From Oceanobacillus salinisoli (GTDB lineage Bacteria > Bacillota > Bacilli > Bacillales > Amphibacillaceae): 64,000 bases of DNA. Under the pieces are notes generated by a model. That model saw only the letters and a list, made by a program, of their open reading frames with translations. It had not been told where the DNA came from and did no database searches. The DNA is taken from the NCBI RefSeq assembly GCF_009733865.1, contig NZ_WOFB01000005.1, forward strand, positions 1 through 64,000. Reading direction: 5' to 3'. How positions within the stretch are numbered: the stretch's first letter is position 1; each line of letters opens with the position of its first letter. Made by a program: the position numbers and the translations under genes. Below are positions 15,933-25,659 of the stretch, in pieces.

Positions 15933-17009
15933 TTATTCCCTTTCCGAGCTTAAGGACATCGCTTCGGTTAACTTCACTATTTCATCCTGATCGATATCTG
16001 GATTTGTTATCAAGAGCGAATAGCGCAGACCATCTTCATCCCAAAGAAATCCATTCATGACTTCCTCATATTCTGCTATATTTCCTCGGATTTCGAAATT
16101 CCCATCCTCTATCCGCATATCCTCAGGAGTTTGAAAAATCGACAATGAAAACATTGGGATATCTTCTTTTGATCTATAGGTAAGTTCCACTTCATACCTA
16201 TCCAATTCGCTTGAAAAATCATACATCTGCACGTCAGACAGATAGATATCATCTTCTTTAAAAACGAGGAACGCTTGACCGAGCGCTTCTTCTGCCTCAT
16301 CTAGTGTTACTGGATTGGGACCAAACATATCATCTAAACTAGCAATCTCGACATCATCTGGAATATCGATGGCAAACGTTTCTTCCGTAAAATTCGGAGA
16401 GAAGTCCAGCATTGTATATTCAAATTCTGTTCGCATATCTCCAGTTTCCGAGACCACTTTTACGACAAACCACGTTTTCTGTTCAACCCAAATCTCCATA
16501 TCGCCAAGTAAATTATCTGTATCATTTGCTTTCACTTCAATATGGTACGTATTCAAATCAAGTACCTTTTCTTCCCCAGCGATTTCATACGTATGGGTAT
16601 CCTGCATCGATTCCATCATCGTTTTAAATTGATCTTTCGGACTTAAACTGACCATCTCCTCCAATTCACTAACATCCATTTCATGTACTTCCTGTTTGCT
16701 CCTATCATACATAAGCATTTTCTTTCCATCATTTAGGACCTCGATTTCCTGATTGAGCAGTTGATCCTTTGTAACAACCTTCCTCTTCCCATTCGTTACA
16801 TATTCCTGTAATATAACATGCTCCATAAATTCTTCTCCGTCATAAAGCTTCATTTCAGATTCCCCATGATAAGTAGATACATCCTTATCCGACTCAATCG
16901 CATTATGGATGATTTCCTTTGCAGAAACATTCATTTCTTGTGAACAACCTCCTAACATGAATATAATTACACTTAATAAAATCACGCTTCTTCTTTCCAC
17001 CAACTTCAT
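15933..17009 (-). CDS. LolA-like membrane lipoprotein
   Basis: A 358-residue lipoprotein. The N-terminus is a type II signal peptide (MKLVERRSVILLSVIIFMLG then the lipobox Cys in LGGCS at about residue 21). Residues ~30-225 have the LolA/YdcC-like half-barrel pattern (AIESDKDVSTYHGESEMKLY, MLMYDRSKQEVHE, LGDMEIWVEQKTWFVVKV). The C-terminal ~100 residues resemble DUF4367-type domains. The start at 17009 follows GGAGAGGGG; a longer frame to 17069 lies inside the kinase gene. It is the third gene of an operon after the response regulator and kinase, two bases after the kinase stop. A role as accessory sensor or envelope lipoprotein controlled by this system is inferred. Confidence 0.8.
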   Translation of the reverse strand: MKLVERRSVILLSVIIFMLGGCSQEMNVSAKEIIHNAIESDKDVSTYHGESEMKLYDGEEFMEHVILQEYVTNGKRKVVTKDQLLNQEIEVLNDGKKMLMYDRSKQEVHEMDVSELEEMVSLSPKDQFKTMMESMQDTHTYEIAGEEKVLDLNTYHIEVKANDTDNLLGDMEIWVEQKTWFVVKVVSETGDMRTEFEYTMLDFSPNFTEETFAIDIPDDVEIASLDDMFGPNPVTLDEAEEALGQAFLVFKEDDIYLSDVQMYDFSSELDRYEVELTYRSKEDIPMFSLSIFQTPEDMRIEDGNFEIRGNIAEYEEVMNGFLWDEDGLRYSLLITNPDIDQDEIVKLTEAMSLSSERE

Positions 17010-17011
17010 CG

Positions 17012-18475
17012 TTATCCCCTCTCCTTGATCCAGCAGGCAATTAATGTCCCTTTCTTTTCCGTTGACCAAATTTTTATTTTTCCAGCATGTTTATACATAA
17101 TAATTTTAGCAATGCTTAGCCCCAAACCTGACGTTGCCCCTTTCCCTCTTGATGTATCATCCTGAAAGAAGGGCTGAAACACTTTTTCCAGCTGACTTTG
17201 TTTGATACCATTCCCTTCGTTTTGAATAAGAATAATCGTCCCATCTTTTCGCCATTCATCCACTTTCCCCTTAAACTCCGAAAAAATCCAATGAGGCAAT
17301 GTCTTTTGCGAGGAGACAGCAGCCAGCCAAATCTTGTGATTGTTAGGAGTATAGCGAATGCTGTTATCCATTAAATTATCAACCACTCGAATCATTTGCT
17401 TCGGGTCAAGAAGATAGGAATTTTTGACATAGAGATCGGTTGTTAATGTGATACCTTTTCTTGAACATGGCTCCTCATAACCGGAAAACAGCATTTCAAA
17501 AAACTCATTCCCGTTTACCAGTACAGGATTTAAGATATTCCCTGATGATTGCAGAGCAGTAAATACGGATAAATCATCAATCATCTGTTTCATATGATCT
17601 AATTTATCAATGAGAATGGACTGATATTCTTCCCGCTCCTTTTCGGATAAATGATGATTTTCCAATGCCTCGGTGTACGTTCGAATAACGGTTAAAGGCG
17701 TTTTTAAATCGTGAGATAAGGAGGCGACCATATACTCCTTTTCCTTCTGCTGCTGAGCAAGAGCTTCCCTTGTTTCTTTAATTTGCGCTTTCATCTGTTC
17801 AAAATGGGATATTAGCCCCCCTATTTCATCCTTGGATGGAACCAGTGGTTGATTCAGTTCCTTCCCTTCTGCAAAGGCCTTCATATGCTCCTGCAGTTGA
17901 TAGAGTGGACGATTTAACTTGTAATTTAACGACATGATCACGACCACATAGAGTGCAATGAAAAATACTCCTAAAAGTACAAACATGACAATGGTACGCT
18001 GATTCGTTGTTTCGACCCACGCACTTCTTCCAATCGTAATTTCATATAAACCCACTAACTGATTTTCCTCTTGATTAAAAACCAGCCTTTTCGTCGAATA
18101 TGTACGTGGATTTTTTTGATATTCATTTAAATTTTGATATAAGTTATGTTGATTCACCTGAAAAAGCCTTATGGTTCCAGGTGTGTCCAGCGTGGAAAAC
18201 AACAAGACACCATCATAACGATATAAATCTATTTTCATATGATCGTCTGCTAGATTCCGTAGATGCTCATAATTTTCTTCAGGCTGGATTTCATACAAGG
18301 TTACATCCTGTAGATGGCTTTCCAAGGAATTTACTAACCCCTGAAATTCAAAGTATTCCTTTATATCCTGCTGTTGATCATAATGACTTAGACTGATATA
18401 TAATAGATAAATCGCTGCAATAGGCAGCAACATGACAATAAGATAGCTGATCATCAGCCAATTCTTTATTTTCAT
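17012..18475 (-). CDS. Sensor histidine kinase
   Basis: A 487-residue membrane kinase. Two membrane segments (residues ~6-29 and ~160-185) bracket an extracytoplasmic sensor of about 130 residues. A HAMP linker follows (LNRPLYQLQEHMKAFAEG), then HisKA with His255 in SLSHDLKTPL, then HATPase_c with N box DNLMDNSIRYTP, G1 IQNEGNGI and G2 SGLGLSIAKII. The ATG at 18475 overlaps the response regulator stop by four bases (ATGA). It would phosphorylate that regulator. The signal is unknown; the downstream lipoprotein suggests envelope sensing. Confidence 0.93.
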   Translation of the reverse strand: MKIKNWLMISYLIVMLLPIAAIYLLYISLSHYDQQQDIKEYFEFQGLVNSLESHLQDVTLYEIQPEENYEHLRNLADDHMKIDLYRYDGVLLFSTLDTPGTIRLFQVNQHNLYQNLNEYQKNPRTYSTKRLVFNQEENQLVGLYEITIGRSAWVETTNQRTIVMFVLLGVFFIALYVVVIMSLNYKLNRPLYQLQEHMKAFAEGKELNQPLVPSKDEIGGLISHFEQMKAQIKETREALAQQQKEKEYMVASLSHDLKTPLTVIRTYTEALENHHLSEKEREEYQSILIDKLDHMKQMIDDLSVFTALQSSGNILNPVLVNGNEFFEMLFSGYEEPCSRKGITLTTDLYVKNSYLLDPKQMIRVVDNLMDNSIRYTPNNHKIWLAAVSSQKTLPHWIFSEFKGKVDEWRKDGTIILIQNEGNGIKQSQLEKVFQPFFQDDTSRGKGATSGLGLSIAKIIMYKHAGKIKIWSTEKKGTLIACWIKERG

Positions 18476-19188
18476 TCCAAGGCTTCCCCTATAAACCGGT
18501 AGCCGACACCCCAAATCGTTTGAATGAATTTAGCTTGCTTTTGATTATCCTTCATTTTGGTACGCAAGCTTTTAATATGTACAGTTACCGTATTATTCCC
18601 ATCTACATTCATCAGCTGCCAAACGTGCTCATATAACTCAGACTTTTTAAAAGTAATAAATGGATTTTTCGCAAGCAGGAACAAAATATCCCGCTCTTTT
18701 GCTGTTAAAAAAAGTAGTTCCTCATCGATAAACACTGCTTCATTTAAGAAATCGATGGCTAATCCATGCTTGTAATAATCGATTTGCTCTGTCTCGTGCT
18801 TCTTTGTATATCGGTGGTACCTTCTAAGATGAGATTGAACCCGGGCAGTTAACTCCTTTAAACTAAATGGTTTTGTTAAATAATCATCCGCTCCAAGATC
18901 CAGCCCCAGAATCTTGCTCTCATCTTCATTTTTTGCACTTACAATTAACAATGGCACGTCACTTTCTAAGCGAATCGTTTTACATAACGTAAAGCCATCC
19001 ATTTCCGGCAGCATTAAATCCACAATCACCAATGAAAAGGATTCCTGTTTGAAATCTTCCCATCCTTCCATACCTGTCGATGCCCATGTCACCCGAAAAC
19101 CTTCTCTATTTAAATGGTCCCTCATAATGCGGGCAATCTCATAGTCATCCTCGATAATAAGAATTTTGCTTTTTTCTCTCTCAGCCAT
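18472..19188 (-). CDS. OmpR/PhoB-family response regulator
   Basis: A 238-residue regulator. The receiver domain (residues ~8-120) has the acidic pair IIEDD, phosphoacceptor Asp57 in IVDLMLP, the Thr/Ser of LIVSAK and Lys of LTKPF. The C-terminal winged helix (~140-235) has LTAKERDILFLLAKNP and NTVTVHIKSLRTKM. The ATG follows AGGGGGATAT. It is the first gene of the operon regulator-kinase-lipoprotein and overlaps the kinase by four bases. Targets are unknown; the operon itself and the RND gene upstream are candidates. Confidence 0.95.
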   Translation of the reverse strand: MAEREKSKILIIEDDYEIARIMRDHLNREGFRVTWASTGMEGWEDFKQESFSLVIVDLMLPEMDGFTLCKTIRLESDVPLLIVSAKNEDESKILGLDLGADDYLTKPFSLKELTARVQSHLRRYHRYTKKHETEQIDYYKHGLAIDFLNEAVFIDEELLFLTAKERDILFLLAKNPFITFKKSELYEHVWQLMNVDGNNTVTVHIKSLRTKMKDNQKQAKFIQTIWGVGYRFIGEALE

Positions 19189-19400
19189 ATATCCCCCTCT
19201 TCTCTACCTTAAGTATAATTCATCTATCCACATCCACTTAAAAACTTTATTTTCACTTAATAATTGTAGTTAAATAGGTACCTTCTTCCATTTCCTTGTT
19301 CATTTGAAATAATCACATTCGCTTTTTCCTTTTGTGAACGTGTTCATTTTTTTATTTTCGATAATTTGCTCCGTTAATTTTACGCTTTTATAACGTTAGA

Positions 19401-19441
19401 AAACTTGGCTATCACCGGGACTTTTGGTGATAGCCAAGTTT
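19401..19441 (-). terminator. Long hairpin between the RND and response-regulator genes
   Basis: Sixteen-base perfect arms, AAACTTGGCTATCACC and its complement, with a nine-base loop. On the minus strand it is followed by TTTTCT. It lies about 170 bases after the RND gene and would insulate it from the two-component operon. The rest of 19189-19608 shows no gene. Confidence 0.65.
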
Positions 19442-19608
19442 GTACTTTTGCTTTAAGTACGTATCGCACTTTCATTACCTGCTGAACTAAGTTAGAAAAA
19501 AACCACATTGATTTCGCCATTAGCGAGTGCCGAAGCTTTTCTTATTTTAATATAAACTGATCTACTACTTGTAAAAATGTTAATCTTCCCTAACCGATCC
19601 CATGCTTC

Positions 19609-22600
19609 TTAACCAACTTGCTCGTTAACCTCTGTTATCTTCTTCTTCTTTCTCTTTATGAATAAGCGGCTTAATCCATTGCCTAGTGCATGAAACAATC
19701 GGTAGACTGCAGGGATTAAGACAAGCGTGATGATCGTTGCAAATAGCAGGCCGGAAATAATTGCAGTAGCCATCGGTGCTTGATAATTACCTGTTGTTCC
19801 TGTTGCTAACGCCAGTGGCAGCATTCCACCCGCTGTCGTAAAGGTTGTCATAAATATAGGACGGAGCCGATCCTTTCCTGCTTGAATGACTGCTTCGTTT
19901 ACCGAAGCCTGTTCACGACGCAATTGGTTCGTTCGGTCAATTAAAAGAATCGCATTATTTAGCACAATACCAATGAGCATGATGATTCCCATTCCAGACA
20001 TCACACTAAGCTCCCGCTGTGTAATAAACAAACCAAGTATCACACCAACGATAGTCATTGGAATAACAGACATGACAATCACAGGGTGTACTAAATGATT
20101 AAATTGAACCGCCATAACCAAATAGACAAGGAATATGGATAGGATCAAAATGAGAATCATATCGTAAATAAGCTCCTGCTGTGTCTCCAAATCCCCTCCT
20201 GTAGAAATTGTGTATCCTAATGGTGTTTCAAAATCACGGATAAGATTCTGGACTTCTCTATTAACAGTTCCTAAATCCGTATCTTCAATATCCGCAGAAA
20301 TCGTTACATATCTATCCCCATCAAGATGCGAAATTTCATTTGGCATATGAACACTTCGCAATTCAACAAACTCTGATAAGCTCCCTTCCCCCTCAATAGT
20401 AGGAATGGTCCAATCAAGTAGAGCTTCTTCCTTCGTTACCTTTTCATTCCATTTCACGACAAGCGGAACATTTTCTTCATTCGTGGTTACTTCTCCAATT
20501 GGCATATGGAGAAATGCTTCTTGTATAAATTGACGAATCTGTATTTCCGTTAAACCAGCATCTTCTATCGCATCTTCCTTCAATTCAACTACTTTTTCCA
20601 CCGAGGTTCGCTCAATGGAGTTGGTTATACCAACAAGGCCGTCAACCTCTTTTAGTTCCTCCGCCAATTCACTCACCAAGGTTTGCAGCTCCTCGTAGCT
20701 ATCCCCCTTCACCTGTATTTGAACAGGCATACCAGTACTTACAGAAATGGCACTTTGAACACTCCGAATCGGATAGTCTTCTTCCAATTCACGTAAAGAA
20801 CGTAATATCTCCTCATTCACGTCCTTTTGCTCTCTTGTAACTTCATCTCCCTTTGTCATGTTAATTAGAGTATAAAACATCGTACCATCATCTATAATGT
20901 AACTCGTTTCCACATCATCAATATTGGATAATGATTCACTTATTTGGATGGCAGCCTGTTCTTTCTCATTAGCAGAAACTCCTGTTTCTAAATCAATCAT
21001 TAACTCCGCATATCGATTCATCATATCCGGCATGACAGTCATTGGAATTTTAAATATCAGAAACATAGATCCAACAAACATGAGGAAGAAGATAAAAATA
21101 ACGGCAATGCTGTTGCGTTTCTTCTTCACCACCCATAAAACAAATCCCCCGTAGGTCTTGACTATTTTCCCTTCTTTCCCAGCACGCTTTTTACGAATCT
21201 TGAGAAACTTCTCAGATAAAGAAGGAATGAGGGTAAAGGAAACAATAACCGAACTAATTAAGGTAATCGCCACAACTACAGATAAAATAATCATAAACTC
21301 TCCAACATCACCGCCCATGATTCCAATCGGTAGAAAGACAACAATTGTCGTTAATATAGAAGCTATGACTGCTGAAGCTACTTCCTTCGTTCCCTTGAGT
21401 ACCGCTTCTACCGGGCTAAATCCGTGTTCTTTTTTCTTGTAAATGGACTCCAGTATGACAATGGAAGAATCCACCATCATCCCAACACCTAACCCTAAGG
21501 CGATGAGGGAAAGCATATTAAAGCTGTAATCTAAAACCCACATCGTAATAAAGGTTAATAAAATAGAAGTTGGAATGGAGATACCGATAATAATCGTTGC
21601 ACGAATATTGCGTAAAAATAGTAGCAAGATAACAATAGCAATGATCCCTCCAATAAGGATATTACTAGATACCCCATTGATGGATTCTTCTACGTAGTCT
21701 GCCTGTGCAACAAGCTCATTTAAATCAAAATCCGTTACTAACCCTTCATCCCGTATATTTTGAACCTCTTCACGAATAGCATCCGCCATTTCGATTTGTG
21801 TGACATCAGAAGTTCGACCAACTTGAACAAAAATAAAATCCTTTGTACCATCTTTCCAAACAGTGGACGCATTTTCTAACGGCTGCAAGGAAACATCTGC
21901 AATTTCTTTCAGTGAAATAAATCCCGATTGTGCTGGAATTCTACTATTTTCTAAATCCTCTGCTAAAGCTAGGCTCGTTTCCCAACGAAGGGATGGTTTT
22001 TCTTCTTCCTCTGAAAATTCTCCCAATGTTTCATCTGTATTTGTCTGCTGAATAATGGATGTGACCTGTGAAGCATTCAGTCCATGTTCCATCATTTTAT
22101 CCCGGTCCAATTCAACGACCATCTCATATTCCTGGATTCCCATTAAAGAAACATCTTTCACCTCAGGCAGGTCTTCTAAGCGAGGTTCCAGAACATCCTT
22201 TGCAAATGCTGTAATGGTGTCCATATCCCCATTTGAAATATCCATAAAAAATTCATAGCTCGCACTCAAGCTCATTTGCTCTGCAATGACTTCGTTGACA
22301 CCAGATATATTGGAAGTCATGGATTTGGCAGTAGATTCAATTTCCCGTGAAACCTCCTCACCACGGCCCTTTTCAATCATAACTTGTAAACTGCTCTGGC
22401 CAACGGTGGTTGTTGAGTAAATTTCCTCCACCCCATCAATCCCTTGAATACTCTGTTCAAGTGGAGTGGTAATGGAACGTTCCACTTCAATCGCCGCCAT
22501 ATCCCCAGCACTAACAACGACATAAGCTCCATCGAATTCTACTGGTGGAAGCAGCTCTTCATCAAGCTTCGTTATTGAATACACCCCTAAAATTAGTACA

Positions 22601-22695
22601 AACACTGCCGCCAAAGCAACAAGTATTTTTCGGTTCAAAATAAAGTTTAACAACCTTCTCTCCCCCTGCATCTTTTTTACTATTTTTTTATCCAT
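19609..22695 (-). CDS. swrC: RND-family exporter, SwrC/YerP-like
   Basis: A 1028-residue AcrB/HAE1-type RND pump, close in length and layout to Bacillus SwrC (surfactin self-resistance). The pattern is one N-terminal membrane segment, a large extracytoplasmic porter domain (~60-330), a membrane block (~335-560), a second porter domain and a second membrane block (~830-1010). Proton-relay acidic residues occur in GLGVGMMVDSSIVILE. Firmicute members work without an outer membrane channel. No clear ribosome site precedes the ATG at 22695, and no better start was found, so the start is uncertain. It stands alone; the nearest regulator is the two-component operon downstream. The substrate is inferred to be a lipophilic compound. 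Confidence 0.87.
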   Translation of the reverse strand: MDKKIVKKMQGERRLLNFILNRKILVALAAVFVLILGVYSITKLDEELLPPVEFDGAYVVVSAGDMAAIEVERSITTPLEQSIQGIDGVEEIYSTTTVGQSSLQVMIEKGRGEEVSREIESTAKSMTSNISGVNEVIAEQMSLSASYEFFMDISNGDMDTITAFAKDVLEPRLEDLPEVKDVSLMGIQEYEMVVELDRDKMMEHGLNASQVTSIIQQTNTDETLGEFSEEEEKPSLRWETSLALAEDLENSRIPAQSGFISLKEIADVSLQPLENASTVWKDGTKDFIFVQVGRTSDVTQIEMADAIREEVQNIRDEGLVTDFDLNELVAQADYVEESINGVSSNILIGGIIAIVILLLFLRNIRATIIIGISIPTSILLTFITMWVLDYSFNMLSLIALGLGVGMMVDSSIVILESIYKKKEHGFSPVEAVLKGTKEVASAVIASILTTIVVFLPIGIMGGDVGEFMIILSVVVAITLISSVIVSFTLIPSLSEKFLKIRKKRAGKEGKIVKTYGGFVLWVVKKKRNSIAVIFIFFLMFVGSMFLIFKIPMTVMPDMMNRYAELMIDLETGVSANEKEQAAIQISESLSNIDDVETSYIIDDGTMFYTLINMTKGDEVTREQKDVNEEILRSLRELEEDYPIRSVQSAISVSTGMPVQIQVKGDSYEELQTLVSELAEELKEVDGLVGITNSIERTSVEKVVELKEDAIEDAGLTEIQIRQFIQEAFLHMPIGEVTTNEENVPLVVKWNEKVTKEEALLDWTIPTIEGEGSLSEFVELRSVHMPNEISHLDGDRYVTISADIEDTDLGTVNREVQNLIRDFETPLGYTISTGGDLETQQELIYDMILILILSIFLVYLVMAVQFNHLVHPVIVMSVIPMTIVGVILGLFITQRELSVMSGMGIIMLIGIVLNNAILLIDRTNQLRREQASVNEAVIQAGKDRLRPIFMTTFTTAGGMLPLALATGTTGNYQAPMATAIISGLLFATIITLVLIPAVYRLFHALGNGLSRLFIKRKKKKITEVNEQVG

Positions 22696-23100
22696 CTGTA
22701 AGCCGTTTTAAGTATAAAAGAAAAGAATAACAATAACTAGAATTTTATGGAAATTTTACAAAGAATATAAAATTAAAGACTTATATCCTCCTTTCCGAAT
22801 GATTAACTACCATTAATAGTATGTTATTAAAAAATTTTTAACATTGTACTTGAGCCAGAATTTGTATACGACTTGAGACCTATATGAAGAATTTCTTAAG
22901 ACATCGTGTTTGAATCCGTTTTTCCGCGACGTACAGAGCAAATGAACCGAAAAGACAAAAGGCAATAATAAGTATGAGAAGCTAGCGTAATATGCTAATA
23001 AACACAAGCAATTGCCTGGTGAAAAAAGTGGAGGTAAACCATTTCATGTAACGCCTTGAAAGCTTTGGAGAGAAAATATAGATCATGTGGAAGCACAAAG
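22696..23100. other. Intergenic region, nothing recognised
   Basis: About 400 bases between the RND gene and a GC-rich repeat. A 64-codon minus-strand frame (22813-23007) has a hydrophobic stretch reminiscent of a membrane protein end, but no ribosome site and no family could be assigned. No promoter elements stand out. Confidence 0.4.
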
Positions 23101-23119
23101 AAAGCATTTCCTTTATACA

Positions 23120-23442
23120 TAAGAAAAGCGTAAGCGCCCGTTTAGCGACGTACGGACTGCGCCTGGCCATGTCAGGTGGTTCGATGTTGCTGCGCAAAGC
23201 AGCGGTCTTAATCGGACATTCCACTGCCGTAGGAGATAAAGGAAACATGCCCCTTCATAGGGGTATGCCAACGCCTGAGCGCTAGCCCGCTTTTAGTCGG
23301 CCTTCCTAAAAAAACTGAGTCGATGTTGACTTTCACTGCAAGGGTATAAGTGCGACTAAGCCTCTGGTTTCACCAATCGGCAAGTCTTCTTTATCGTACG
23401 GAGGTGAGGAAGCCCGCTAGTCGATGGGCGATGGAGCTAGCA
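23120..23442. repeat. GC-rich intergenic element
   Basis: About 320 bp, clearly GC-richer than its AT-rich flanks. It starts AAGAAAAGCGTAAGCGCCCG and ends GGGCGATGGAGCTAGC. It contains many short inverted pairs such as AAAGCGTAAGCGC, GCTGCGCAAAGCAGC and GCCCC/GGGGC. Similar AAAAGCG.AAGCGCC...GGAGCTAG elements are common between Bacillaceae genes. No coding frame with a ribosome site is present, so it is treated as a dispersed, foldable repeat. Confidence 0.6.
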
Positions 23443-23524
23443 AATTTATACTTTCTTATTTCATGATAAAATGAAGATATATGAAGGAGAGCTTATTTAG
23501 TATAAAATGTCAGAAGAAGAAGGA

Positions 23525-23596
23525 ATAAGGCACGGGGACGGTTTCTCCTTTCACAGTCACAAAAAAGGAAGCAAGAAACCGTCCCCATACTCTGAA
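23525..23596. repeat. REP-like palindrome at the 3' end of the EEP gene
   Basis: GGGGACGGTTTCTCCTTTC, a short spacer with CACAAAAAAGGAAGC, then AAGAAACCGTCCCC form a large imperfect palindrome. It ends next to the stop codon at 23598 and may act as that gene's terminator. Such palindromes are often associated with REP-type (RAYT) transposases, none of which is in this window. Confidence 0.65.
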
Positions 23597-23597
23597 G

Positions 23598-24500
23598 TTA
23601 GTAGTGAAGAATAATCTCGGACATTACCGGATAGTGATCACTAGGAAATTGACCGTTCTTTTGATAATTGATGATTTCACTCTGAGTAGTAGTGACATTT
23701 CCTTTTGATAGAATCCAGTCGATTCGATTATCCGCCCCTCCACCAGACGGGTTATTGAATCCATTGAATGTACCTAAGTCTTCATTAATCCTTGTATCTG
23801 CTGCCACCCATGTGTCGACAAAGTTTCCTTCTTTAATCAGAATTTCATATGGTTTGCTACCTGGGCTCGTATTAAAATCACCAGTTAAAATGACAGGTAA
23901 ATCAGGATCGAATTCCTTTACCTTCTCAGAAACCAATTCTGCACTTTTTTCTCTTGATTCAGCAGACATATGATCGAAATGAGTATTTACAAAATAAAAT
24001 TCTTTTCCAGAATTGTTATCAAGAAACTTAACCCATGTCACCATACGCGGGATTGTGTTTCCCCAGGAAGTTGAACCAATCACTTCAGGAGTATCAGATA
24101 ACCAGAAATGGTCATATTCCATTGGTGTAAATTGGTTTTGATTATAATAGATAGCCATGAATTCTCCTTGATCGCCACCTTCCCGGCCCAATCCAATCCA
24201 GTCATAGTTAGGTAAATCAGCATCCATATCTTTTACTTGTTGATAGACCGCTTCCTGGGTTCCAAAGATATCAGGCTGATTGGTGCGGATAACCTGGCGT
24301 ACAGTAGGTCGTCTTTCTTCCCAGGAATGTGGTGATTCATCAAAGCTGTTTAGATACCTTAAATTAAATGTCATTACGTTTAAATCGAGACCTTCCACTT
24401 GTCTATTTTTTGCGGAAGCCTCAACCGGGCCTGCTAGGGATGGAGCCGTTAATAGTACTAAACTTAAAAGCATCATTGCCTTCTTTAATAGATTTTTCAT
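23598..24500 (-). CDS. Secreted endonuclease/exonuclease/phosphatase-family protein
   Basis: A 300-residue EEP-fold hydrolase with a signal peptide (residues 1-~28, KKAMMLLSLVLLTAPSLA). Metal and catalytic residues of the fold are all present: Glu in GTQEA, the NTHFDH His, GDFN, RIDWI and the final SDHYP. This group includes nucleases, phosphodiesterases and sphingomyelinase-like phosphatases; the version here resembles the bacterial Mg-dependent EEP proteins of about 280 residues, whose substrate is unknown. The start at 24500 follows GGAGGGATTTAC; a slightly longer frame lacks such a site. Exported and probably released. It stands alone. Confidence 0.88.
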   Translation of the reverse strand: MKNLLKKAMMLLSLVLLTAPSLAGPVEASAKNRQVEGLDLNVMTFNLRYLNSFDESPHSWEERRPTVRQVIRTNQPDIFGTQEAVYQQVKDMDADLPNYDWIGLGREGGDQGEFMAIYYNQNQFTPMEYDHFWLSDTPEVIGSTSWGNTIPRMVTWVKFLDNNSGKEFYFVNTHFDHMSAESREKSAELVSEKVKEFDPDLPVILTGDFNTSPGSKPYEILIKEGNFVDTWVAADTRINEDLGTFNGFNNPSGGGADNRIDWILSKGNVTTTQSEIINYQKNGQFPSDHYPVMSEIILHY

Positions 24501-24982
24501 TGTAAATCCCTCCATTATACTTATTTGATAGTTTAATAATGTGAGTGCATCTACCGTTGTGTTGGCTATCTTTTTCCCAGATTCATTTTAATTTGACATT
24601 TTTCCCTCCTTCCGATTTAATTCTATTTTAAAGAAACTTTATGTAATTACTGTTTATTCAATTTAAAAATCTGTAAATTACGAATAATGTAGTTAAATAT
24701 AATCAAATAGTCACATAAGAGAGTGAAAGACCGGGACTTGGATTTGCTTGTATTCCCGACAATGTAAATAGGATAAAGGTTGGGGAGAAATGTCTAATTC
24801 TCGTGTTTTTGGCCAGCAAATATTTCTGCAATATGCTGTTATATCAATACATAACCCCATTTCCCTCATTGCTTAAACGGAAAAACGAATCAGCATGCTG
24901 GACGATAATTCATAACTAGTCCTTAAGTTATACTTTCATCCAACATTTTTTATTTATTGGTAAATTTTGTAAAAAATAAGTA
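24501..24982. other. Intergenic region, nothing recognised
   Basis: About 480 bases of AT-rich sequence upstream of the secreted EEP gene. It must contain that gene's promoter but no clear -35/-10 pair was fixed. No open frame, hairpin or operator was recognised. Confidence 0.4.
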
Positions 24983-24985
24983 ACT

Positions 24986-25205
24986 GAGAAGCACGGGGAT
25001 GATTCTTTAAGGGGACAATCCGAAGTTTTGTGCGAAAGAAAGCACAACTAGCGGATTTTATCTGCTCGTTGTACCATCTCTATATCTTATGTAATTGCTA
25101 TCCACAAAATTTTTGATTGCCTTAGAAGAATGAAGTCGCGTCCTTCAGTAAAAGCAAAAATACATTTAAACGAAACGTTCATTATTACAAGAAGGATATT
25201 TCTAA
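24986..25205. repeat. ~210-bp repeat, family D copy 2
   Basis: Diverged copy of 9336-9545. It has GAAGCACGGGGATGATTCTT, GCACAACTAGCGGATTT with a now imperfect hairpin (CTGCTCGTTGTACC), TCTTATGTAATTGCTATCC and ACAAGAAGGATATTTC. No gene precedes it in the direction that would use the hairpin as a terminator. Confidence 0.6.
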
Positions 25206-25221
25206 CTTGTGTCCTGCTTCC

Positions 25222-25290
25222 TGATTAGGTTCTTCTGCTCCTCACAAAAGGAAGCAAAAGAACCGTCCACATGCTTCCGAATCAAAACGT
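25222..25290. repeat. REP-like palindrome
   Basis: GGTTCTTCTGCTCCTCACAA then AAGGAAGCAAAAGAACCG and CATGCTTCC. The GGTTCTT/AAGAACC arms close it. It lies just beyond the truncated monooxygenase fragment and may mark the deletion end. Confidence 0.6.
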
Positions 25291-25326
25291 CTCCTTGTTA
25301 AACAAATGTGGTGCCGAAGCAAATGC

Positions 25327-25491
25327 CTATTGAATCGTGTTCGCATCAATGACTGCTCCCACAGAGTAGAAGTGAAGTGAATCGGGGTTAAATACCTTTA
25401 CAAGATTACTATCCTGTCGCGGCAAGACTGTCGAATGCGGAGAAGGTGAATTCTGTACAAAACCATTCAAATGTATTTGTTTTTTTGCCAT
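25327..25491 (-). pseudogene. Truncated 5' fragment of an FMN-dependent monooxygenase (NtaA/SnaA/DszA type)
   Basis: A 54-codon frame with an excellent ribosome site (AAAGGAGAG) starts MAKKQIHLNGFVQNSPSPHS, which looks like the N-terminus of NtaA/SnaA/DszA-family flavin monooxygenases. After about 24 codons the match ends and the frame reads unrelated sequence to a stop at 25327. Full-length members are about 440 residues, so nearly the whole gene is gone. It is the third reading unit downstream of the S-box leader and the decarboxylase-like gene. Such monooxygenases release sulfur or nitrogen from organic compounds, which fits S-box control. Family assignment rests on a short match. Confidence 0.5.
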
Positions 25492-25508
25492 TCTTCAAAC
25501 ACTCTCCT

Positions 25509-25645
25509 TTAATGAGGCGATACTTTGAATTCGGCTGTCTGAGTACGGATACGAGGGGCAGACGGTTCTTCTGATTCCAACATTGAAACGTCCATCTCCC
25601 CTGTGCCCCGCTTATCGAACCAAAGTCTTAAAAAAACTGCCCTTT
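25509..25645 (-). pseudogene. C-terminal remnant of an unidentified gene
   Basis: Between the decarboxylase-like gene and the monooxygenase fragment a minus-strand frame reads AVFLRLWFDKRGTGEMDVSM, then ESEEPSAPRIRTQTAEFKVS, and ends PH before a stop at 25509. The composition looks like real protein, but no start codon or ribosome site precedes it; upstream there is a stop near the end of the decarboxylase-like gene. It is read as the tail of a deleted operon member. The family was not recognised. Confidence 0.4.
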
Positions 25646-25659
25646 TCTTGTTTGTTTAA

